From Burkholderiaceae bacterium (GTDB taxonomy: Bacteria > Pseudomonadota > Gammaproteobacteria > Burkholderiales > Burkholderiaceae_B), in NCBI GenBank assembly GCA_020851995.1, contig JADZBO010000131.1:1-39490 (forward strand): 39,490 bases of DNA, written 5' to 3'. A program made the translations under genes and the position numbers. A model generated the notes under the pieces. The model was not told where the DNA came from. It did not search any database and saw nothing but the letters and a program-made list of their open reading frames with translations. How positions within the stretch are numbered: position 1 is the first letter of the stretch; every line of letters starts with the position of its first letter. Shown here one piece after another: positions 34,352-39,490 of the stretch.

Positions 34352-35103
34352 TAGTCCTTCTTCGCCTTGCCCTGAGCCGCCACCGCAGCCATCGCGGCCT
34401 CAATCTCAGCCGCGTCGCCCAGGTAGTAGTGGCGAATCGGGCGCAGGTCGTCGTCAAGCTCATAAACCAGTGGCTGACCCGTCGGAATATTGAGATGGAC
34501 GATGTCGTCGTCAGACACGCCGTCCAGGTGCTTGATCAACGCACGCAGACTATTGCCGTGGGCGCTGATCAGCACCCTTCGGCCAGCGCGAATCGCCGGA
34601 GCAATCGATTCGTTCCACATGGGCAGAACCCGCTTGACGGTGTCTTTGAGGCATTCAGTCGCGGGCAGTTCGCTGGCCGGGATCTTGCCGTAGCGCGCAT
34701 CGAAACGCGGATGGCGCGGATCGTCCAGCGGAATGGGATCAGGCGCGATCGCATAGGCACGGCGCCAGATCAGCACCTGCTCATCACCGAACTTCGCCGC
34801 GGTTTCGGCCTTGTTCAAGCCCTGCAACGCCCCGTAGTGGCGTTCGTTCAGACGCCAGCTGTTGTGCACCGGCAGATACATGGCATCCATGGCATCAAGC
34901 GCGATCCAGAGTGTGCGGATCGCGCGTTTGAGTACGGAGGTGTAGGCAAGATCAAACTCATAGCCCTTTTCACGGAGCAACTCGCCCGCGCGGCGAGCCT
35001 GATCCCGTCCCGTCTGCGTCAAATCAACGTCGGTCCAGCCGGTGAAGCGGTTTTCGAGATTCCATTGGCTTTCGCCGTGGCGCATGAGGACAAGTTTGTG
35101 CAT
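34351..35103 (-). CDS. gpmA: 2,3-bisphosphoglycerate-dependent phosphoglycerate mutase
   Basis: The cofactor-dependent mutase interconverting 3- and 2-phosphoglycerate in glycolysis and gluconeogenesis. The 250 residues contain the phospho-His motif [10 protein letters not shown] (6-15), [40 protein letters not shown] and the second catalytic His in [16 protein letters not shown]. An Ala/Lys-rich C-terminal tail is typical. First gene of the minus-strand run with envC, ctpA and moeB; pairing of a phosphoglycerate mutase with envC also occurs in E. coli, with the unrelated GpmM. It is divergent from the rhodanese gene. Confidence 0.97.
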   Translation of the reverse strand: MHKLVLMRHGESQWNLENRFTGWTDVDLTQTGRDQARRAGELLREKGYEFDLAYTSVLKRAIRTLWIALDAMDAMYLPVHNSWRLNERHYGALQGLNKAETAAKFGDEQVLIWRRAYAIAPDPIPLDDPRHPRFDARYGKIPASELPATECLKDTVKRVLPMWNESIAPAIRAGRRVLISAHGNSLRALIKHLDGVSDDDIVHLNIPTGQPLVYELDDDLRPIRHYYLGDAAEIEAAMAAVAAQGKAKKD

Positions 35104-35198
35104 GGCTGAACCCGGTTACAGTGATGGTTAAACCGCCATTTTATAATTGTCCGGTCAATAACCCAATGCGGGACCTCCCCGCCTGTTCTGGAATCACT

Positions 35199-35612
35199 GT
35201 GGAATTCTTGCAAAACACCGATAATCTGCTGCTCATCGTGGTTGCCATCGGGTCCGGCCTGATGCTGGCGTGGCCGATGATTCAGCGCTCGCGCGCCGGC
35301 GGCACCGTCAACACGACCGAAGCCGTCCAGTTGATGAATCAGAAGCACGCCGTGCTGATCGATATCCGGCCGGCTGCGGAATTCGCCGCGGGCCATATTC
35401 CCCAGGCACGCAACTTGCCCGCTGCTGAAATGAAGGAAAGAACCGGCACCCTGCCGAAAAACAAGCCCCTGATACTGGTTTGCAACCAGGGTCGCAGTGC
35501 GCTTGGCGTCGCTGCGAAGCTGCGCGCCGACGGTTTCGCGGATGTCGTCACGCTCGAAGGCGGTCATAACGGATGGGCGGGCGCGGGTCTGCCAGTCACC
35601 ACCGGCAAATAA
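35199..35612 (+). CDS. membrane-anchored rhodanese-like protein
   Basis: A protein of about 137 residues with one membrane helix (about 8-27, LLLIVVAIGSGLMLAWPMI) and a single rhodanese domain (about 38-137). The active-site loop is CNQGRS with Cys95; DIRPAAEFAAGHIPQARNLP and LEGGHNGWAGAGLPV are typical. Rhodaneses move sulfane sulfur, but the acceptor here is unknown. The likely start is the GTG giving VEFLQNTDN, with GGA upstream; an ATG 33 bp earlier (MRDLPACSG) is less family-like. It leads the rhodanese-grxC-secB-gpsA operon. TATAAT at 35142-35147 in the divergent gap is a candidate -10 for this gene. Confidence 0.87.
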   Translation: MEFLQNTDNLLLIVVAIGSGLMLAWPMIQRSRAGGTVNTTEAVQLMNQKHAVLIDIRPAAEFAAGHIPQARNLPAAEMKERTGTLPKNKPLILVCNQGRSALGVAAKLRADGFADVVTLEGGHNGWAGAGLPVTTGK

Positions 35613-35627
35613 CGGAGCACACCCCCG

Positions 35628-35894
35628 ATGAATCCAGTGCTGATGTACACCACGGGCTACTGCCCCTACTGCTCGCGCGCCGAGATGCTGCTCAAGCAGC
35701 GTGGCGTCGCCGAAATCGAAAAAATCCGCATTGATGTCGATACCGACCAACGCGCCGTCATGATGGAGCGAACCGGGCGCAGAACCGTGCCCCAGATCTA
35801 CATCGGCGACACCCATGTGGGCGGTTTCGACGACCTCAGCGCACTCGATCGCGAGGGCAAACTCGTGCCTCTGCTCAACGGCCAGGCCATCTGA
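35628..35894 (+). CDS. grxC: glutaredoxin 3 (GrxC type)
   Basis: An 88-residue dithiol glutaredoxin reducing protein and low-molecular disulfides with glutathione. The active site is YCPYCSRAE (Cys12, Cys15); RTVPQIYIGDTHVGGFDDL contains the cis-Pro and glutathione-binding GGFDD. Length and motifs match GrxC. It lies 15 bp after the rhodanese gene and before secB, the usual betaproteobacterial order. Confidence 0.96.
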   Translation: MNPVLMYTTGYCPYCSRAEMLLKQRGVAEIEKIRIDVDTDQRAVMMERTGRRTVPQIYIGDTHVGGFDDLSALDREGKLVPLLNGQAI

Positions 35895-35973
35895 CCCCCC
35901 GTTTCACCTCATGCGGAGCGCCGGGCCTCTGGCGCAATTTTCTACCTGTTCGACCCAACCAACCGGAACCTCC

Positions 35974-36480
35974 ATGTCTGACCAAAACGCACAGCCCGAC
36001 ACCGCCCCCACCTTCAGCATGCAGCGCGTGTTTCTCAAGGACCTTTCCCTCGAGATGCCCAATGCGCCCCAGATTTTCCTCGAGCAGGATCAACCGAAAG
36101 TCGAGGTAAACATCGCCGTGGGCGGCCAGGCGCTGGCCGAGACAGTCTACGAATCAAGCGTGACCGCCACCGTCACCACGCGCATCAACGACAAAGTGCT
36201 CTACCTGGTCGAAGTGACGCAGGCTGGCATCTTCGAAATTGCGCACGTAGTGCCAGAACAACTCGACGCACTGATGGGCATTGTCTGCCCGACCATGCTT
36301 TACCCCTATCTGCGCGCCAACGTGGCCGATGCAATTACCCGCACCTCCCTGCCCGCGCTGCACCTCGCCGAAGTCAATTTCCAGGCGCTCTTTGAGCAGC
36401 AACGCGCACAGCAATCCGCCGCTCAGGATGCCGGCGCCGACTCCGGTCTCATCCTGCCGCCGGGCGTGACGCGCCAGTAA
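35974..36480 (+). CDS. secB: protein-export chaperone SecB
   Basis: A 168-residue homotetrameric cytoplasmic chaperone that keeps preproteins unfolded and delivers them to SecA. FSMQRVFLKDLSLEMPNAPQ (14-33), LYLVEVTQAGIFEI, CPTMLYPYLRANVADAITR and LPALHLAEVNFQALFEQ cover the whole conserved core. The acidic N-terminus and disordered tail are normal. The frame is open 53 codons upstream; the ATG at 35974 gives the family start. It is flanked by grxC and gpsA as in many proteobacteria. Confidence 0.97.
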   Translation: MSDQNAQPDTAPTFSMQRVFLKDLSLEMPNAPQIFLEQDQPKVEVNIAVGGQALAETVYESSVTATVTTRINDKVLYLVEVTQAGIFEIAHVVPEQLDALMGIVCPTMLYPYLRANVADAITRTSLPALHLAEVNFQALFEQQRAQQSAAQDAGADSGLILPPGVTRQ

Positions 36481-36501
36481 CTGGCTTTGCCCGCGCGCGT
36501 C

Positions 36502-37545
36502 ATGGCAGCCACGCACAAGTCAGGGCATTCGGTCGCCGTGCTCGGGGCGGGTGCGTGGGGCTGCGCGCTGGCCAATGCCGCGAGTGTCAACGCGCCCGCT
36601 GTGCTCTGGGGTCGCGACCCGGCACTCGTGGCTTCGATGCGCACGACGCACGAAAACACCCGCTACCTCCCCGGAATCGCGCTCTCGCCGACACTGCGGT
36701 TCACCGAACACATCGACGAAGCGCTTGCCCATGTCACCCGCGGGCCCGGGCCCGGCCTGATCATTCTGGGCGTGCCGATTGCCGGGTTGCGTGCTACCTG
36801 CGCTGCAATCTCGGATCGCCTCGCGCCACAGGCAGCGCACCTGGCGGGCATTGTCTGGACCTGCAAGGGAATGGAAGCCGAGACCGGCCTGCTGCCCCAT
36901 GAAATTGTGCAGGAATCGCTCAATCCGCTCCTGCAGATACCCACTGGCGTTTTGTCCGGCCCCTCGTTCGCGCTTGAGGTTGCCCGCGGGCTGCCCGTCG
37001 CACTGACGATCGCCAGCCTCTCTCCGGCACTGCGCCATGCAACGATCGATGCCCTGCACGGTGGCGCCGTGCGTGTCTACGCAAGCCCTGACGTCATCGG
37101 AGTCGAAGTCGGCGGCGCGCTCAAGAACATCATGGCGATCGCCTGCGGCATCGCCGACGGCCTGGCACTTGGGACCAACGCGCGGGCCGCGCTGATTACG
37201 CGCGGGCTGGCCGAGATGGCCCGCTTTGGTGAAGCACTCGGCGCACAAGGCGGCACCTTTGCCGGCCTCACCGGTCTGGGCGATCTGGTACTCACCGCGA
37301 CGGGGGATCTTTCGCGCAATCGTCTGGTCGGCCTTGAAATCGGGCGCGGACGCTCGCTCGATGACATTCTTGCGGGCGGCCTGACAGCCGAGGGCGCTCG
37401 CTGCGCCCGCGCGGCGCTGCGGCGCGCCCACACTCTCGGGGTCGATATGCCAATCACCGAAGCGGTCTGCGGGGTGCTGTTTTCCGGGGTCGCGCCGCGC
37501 GAAGCAGTGACCCGCCTGCTTGCGCGTGTCGCCAGATCCGAGTAA
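36502..37545 (+). CDS. gpsA: NAD(P)-dependent glycerol-3-phosphate dehydrogenase
   Basis: Reduces dihydroxyacetone phosphate to sn-glycerol 3-phosphate for phospholipid synthesis. The 347 residues carry the Rossmann motif [12 protein letters not shown] (about 12-23), [40 protein letters not shown] and the catalytic-Lys region [20 protein letters not shown], then [21 protein letters not shown] 15 bp upstream could extend the start; I use the ATG (MAATHKSG). It follows secB by 21 bp and ends the secB operon. The 77 bp to the next gene contain no clear terminator. Confidence 0.96.
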   Translation: MAATHKSGHSVAVLGAGAWGCALANAASVNAPAVLWGRDPALVASMRTTHENTRYLPGIALSPTLRFTEHIDEALAHVTRGPGPGLIILGVPIAGLRATCAAISDRLAPQAAHLAGIVWTCKGMEAETGLLPHEIVQESLNPLLQIPTGVLSGPSFALEVARGLPVALTIASLSPALRHATIDALHGGAVRVYASPDVIGVEVGGALKNIMAIACGIADGLALGTNARAALITRGLAEMARFGEALGAQGGTFAGLTGLGDLVLTATGDLSRNRLVGLEIGRGRSLDDILAGGLTAEGARCARAALRRAHTLGVDMPITEAVCGVLFSGVAPREAVTRLLARVARSE

Positions 37546-37622
37546 TCCGCTTCACATCCCCCCTGCCTGAAACGACGGGGTTTGCCCCCCCAACTGTTCA
37601 AACTGCATTTGCCGATATCACG

Positions 37623-38630
37623 ATGAAATCTCTGCACACCACCACCCGAATCGTATGGCTGCTCAAGCGCTATGTGCTACAGACACTGTCCGCAACACTC
37701 GCCTTCGCAGCGCCGGCCTGGGCGGATTGGCCCGCGGATCGCCCGATCCATCTGGTGGTTCCCTTCCCCGCCGGTTCGTCGCCGGATCTTCTGGCGCGCA
37801 CGCTGGTCGATCCGCTTTCGAAGGCGCTTTCGCAAACCATTGTGGTCGAGAACCGCGTGGGTGCGGGAGGCAATATCGGAACGCGGTACGTCGCGAATGC
37901 GGCCGGGGATGGCTACACCCTGCTCTACACCATCAACGGACCCCTGGTCACCGCCCCCACGCTTTACAAGAAATCGCTGGGTTACGACCCCCTGACCGAC
38001 CTTGCCCCGGTGACTTTGGTGGCTACCAGTCCCAACGTCCTGGTGGTCAGCAACGCTGTGGGAGCAGACACCCTCGCCGCTTTCGTGGACAAGGCCAGGT
38101 CGCAGCCCGGCAAGTTCAACTACGGATCGGTCGGTGCGGGCAGTGCGTCGCACCTGGCCATGGAAATGTTCAAGGAGCGCGCCGGCATCAACCTGATGCA
38201 GGTCCCCTACCCCGGATTTCCACAGATCACCACTGCGATCATGGCTGGCGATATCCAGGCAGCATTCATGGTTCCAGCCATTGCCATGCCGCAAGTGCGC
38301 AACGGCAAAATGCGCGCGCTGGCGATCACCAGCGCGCAGCCGGTGGCATCGCTGCCCGGAATTGACCCGGTCTCGGCGCAGGGTTACCCGGGTTTCGAAG
38401 CAATTTCCTGGAACGCCATCCTGGCACCGGCCAGCACACCCGCTTCAGTCATTGCGACCTTGCAACAGCAACTCGGCACGATCATTCGCAGCGACGACAT
38501 TGCGAAGAAATTCGCCGCCCAGTATTTCTCGGCGGTCGGTTCAACGCCCGCCGAACTGCGCAGCCTGATGCAACAGGAACGCCAGCGCTGGGATGCGGTG
38601 ATCGACCGGCTGCAGTTGTCGCTCGACTGA
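37623..38630 (+). CDS. Bug-family periplasmic solute-binding receptor (TctC-like)
   Basis: A 335-residue extracytoplasmic receptor of the tripartite tricarboxylate transporter family, hugely expanded in Bordetella and its relatives. A signal peptide (about 1-35, ending APAWA) precedes PIHLVVPFPAGSSPDLLAR (about 42-60), ENRVGAGGNIGTRYVANAAG and YGSVGAGSASHLAMEMFKE, the classic Bug motifs. Ligands are usually carboxylates, amino acids or related acids; the Asp in SSPDLLAR is at the position that recognises a carboxyl group. No TctA/TctB membrane genes are nearby, so it is an orphan receptor. Confidence 0.93.
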   Translation: MKSLHTTTRIVWLLKRYVLQTLSATLAFAAPAWADWPADRPIHLVVPFPAGSSPDLLARTLVDPLSKALSQTIVVENRVGAGGNIGTRYVANAAGDGYTLLYTINGPLVTAPTLYKKSLGYDPLTDLAPVTLVATSPNVLVVSNAVGADTLAAFVDKARSQPGKFNYGSVGAGSASHLAMEMFKERAGINLMQVPYPGFPQITTAIMAGDIQAAFMVPAIAMPQVRNGKMRALAITSAQPVASLPGIDPVSAQGYPGFEAISWNAILAPASTPASVIATLQQQLGTIIRSDDIAKKFAAQYFSAVGSTPAELRSLMQQERQRWDAVIDRLQLSLD

Positions 38631-38639
38631 ATATCGATT

Positions 38640-38667
38640 GGACTGAAAGCGGACTGGATACGGACTG
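38640..38667. repeat. GGACTG repeated three times at exact 11-bp spacing
   Basis: GGACTG occurs at 38640, 38651 and 38662, each 11 bp apart, directly after the Bug receptor stop and before the 3' end of convergent trmL (61-bp gap). With 11 bp per step the copies lie on nearly the same face of the helix. No function is known. Confidence 0.5.
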
Positions 38668-38691
38668 AGACTGAACGGCGCGAATCAGGGA

Positions 38692-39162
38692 TCAGGCCGC
38701 GCCTGAATACCCCGTCTGGCGCCATGCCTCGAACACCACCACCGCCACGGCATTCGATAAATTCAGGCTGCGCTGACCAGGGCGCATCGGCAATCTCAGG
38801 CGCTGGGTGTCGTCGAAGAGTGCAAGTTGATCCGCTGAGAGCCCTGCTGTCTCGCGCCCGAACACGAAAACATCCCCTTCGCGCAAGGCAACCGCGCCAA
38901 CATGCCGTTGCGCCCGGGTGGTCATCGCAAAGACCCGCTCCCGGGCAGCGCCCGTGGCTGCGATCGCGTCAGCCAGCGCGTCATGAACTTGCACGGGTTG
39001 CCATTCGTGGTAATCCAGCCCGGCACGCCGCAACCGCTTGTCGTCGATCTCGAACCCTAACGGACGCACGAGATGCAATCGCGCACCCGTGTTGGCGCAC
39101 AGGCGTATCGCATTGCCGGTGTTGGGGGGAATTTCAGGTTGAACCAGAATCACGTCGAACAT
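38692..39162 (-). CDS. trmL: tRNA (cytidine/uridine-34-2'-O)-methyltransferase TrmL
   Basis: A SPOUT-class methyltransferase that 2'-O-methylates the wobble base of leucine tRNAs. The 156 residues begin MFDVILVQPEIPPNTGNAIR, then HLVRPLGFEIDDKRLRRAGLD, VFGRETAGL (SAM knot) and LPMRPGQRSLNLSNAVAVVV, all diagnostic. The frame is open 19 codons upstream, but that part overlaps comF out of frame; the internal ATG gives the normal TrmL start. It overlaps the 3' end of comF by 29 bp. Confidence 0.95.
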   Translation of the reverse strand: MFDVILVQPEIPPNTGNAIRLCANTGARLHLVRPLGFEIDDKRLRRAGLDYHEWQPVQVHDALADAIAATGAARERVFAMTTRAQRHVGAVALREGDVFVFGRETAGLSADQLALFDDTQRLRLPMRPGQRSLNLSNAVAVVVFEAWRQTGYSGAA

Positions 39163-39490
39163 GGCCGATATTGTGCCAGAGCGGCGCGGGCGTTCGCGCG
39201 GCCACAAGCCCCACGACACCAGCAGCCCCAGCTTCGCGCAGCACGCTGGCCGCGTGATGCAGCGTGCTGCCGGTTGTCATGACATCGTCGACCAGACCTA
39301 CCCAAACCTCGGGCAAGACAGTGCTTGCCGCAAAGCTGCCGACGGGCGCACGCCAGCGCGCGCGGCGACCCAGCGTCTTTTGCGAGGCGGTTGCCCGCTC
39401 GCTGGTCAGCCAGTTGCGTCGCAGCGGCACGCCAGTGGCGCTTGAAACCGCGCGTGCGATTTCCGCCGCCGGGTTGAACCCTCTGCGCCG
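39134..39490 (-). CDS. comF: ComF family phosphoribosyltransferase-like protein (partial, 5' end off the right edge)
   Basis: The C-terminal part (118 codons) of a ComF/GntX protein, needed for DNA uptake in competent bacteria; the biochemical role is unclear. Reading into the window edge gives RRRGFNPAAEIARAV, matching the ComF RGFNQ region, then ERATASQKTLGRRAR (ComF R..TxxQ..L..R) and the PRPP-loop motif WVGLVDDVMTTGSTLHHAA. The usual Gln of RGFNQ is Pro here. The N-terminal zinc-finger part is outside the window. It overlaps trmL and probably shares its transcript. Confidence 0.88.
   Translation of the reverse strand, partial: RRRGFNPAAEIARAVSSATGVPLRRNWLTSERATASQKTLGRRARWRAPVGSFAASTVLPEVWVGLVDDVMTTGSTLHHAASVLREAGAAGVVGLVAARTPAPLWHNIGHVRRDSGST

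Overview
The window is high-GC chromosomal DNA from a betaproteobacterium, most likely of the order Burkholderiales and close to the Alcaligenaceae (Bordetella/Achromobacter/Castellaniella-like). The main clues are the secretion-type receptor of the Bug (TctC) family at 37.6 kb, the 1312-residue DUF3683/FAD/Fe-S oxidoreductase, the HPr kinase next to ptsN and rapZ, and the order gpmA / rhodanese-grxC-secB-gpsA. No rRNA, tRNA, insertion sequence, phage gene or CRISPR array was seen. Genus-level placement is inference.

Layout. 1-1.7 kb: a HipBA toxin-antitoxin pair (hipA runs off the left edge), the only clearly accessory module, with three copies of a 13-bp motif in front of hipB. 1.8-4.7 kb: ubiE, divergent from phoB-phoR, with a Pho-box-like site in front of phoB. 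4.85-7.8 kb: a VOC (glyoxalase-fold) protein followed by the three 5-oxoprolinase genes pxpB-pxpC-pxpA. 7.9-13.2 kb, minus strand: the giant FAD/Fe-S oxidoreductase, a small YqaA/VTT membrane protein and a MocA-like nucleotidyltransferase; a 17-bp tandem repeat lies between the first two. 13.3-16.7 kb: ilvA (+), then apt and purT (-).

16.8-23.7 kb: the Kdo and LPS-transport cluster kdsD-kdsC-lptC-lptA-lptB, then hpf-ptsN-hprK-rapZ-rlpA. rpoN, which usually sits between lptB and hpf, is not there; 264 bp of non-coding DNA occupy the place. 24.8-28.2 kb: rsmI diverging from yraN-gmhA/diaA-BON lipoprotein-TlpA-like thioredoxin, the equivalent of the E. coli yraLNOP region without lpoA. 28.3-30.6 kb: argB, a pyrimidine-5'-nucleotidase-like HAD protein and slmA.

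30.6-35.1 kb, minus strand: a tightly overlapping run gpmA-envC-ctpA-moeB. 35.2-38.6 kb, plus strand: rhodanese-grxC-secB-gpsA and an orphan Bug receptor. 38.7-39.5 kb, minus strand: trmL and the 3' part of comF, which runs off the right edge.

Much of the window concerns the envelope: Kdo supply (kdsD, kdsC) and LPS transport (lptC, lptA, lptB), septal peptidoglycan (envC, rlpA, ctpA), outer-membrane lipoprotein (BON/DolP-like) and export (secB). The rest is central metabolism, redox and translation housekeeping. I found no convincing wholly new system. The points most worth a second look are the hip operator triplet, the missing rpoN, the VOC-pxp gene arrangement, the Tat-like signal on the BON lipoprotein, and the 17-bp tandem repeat.
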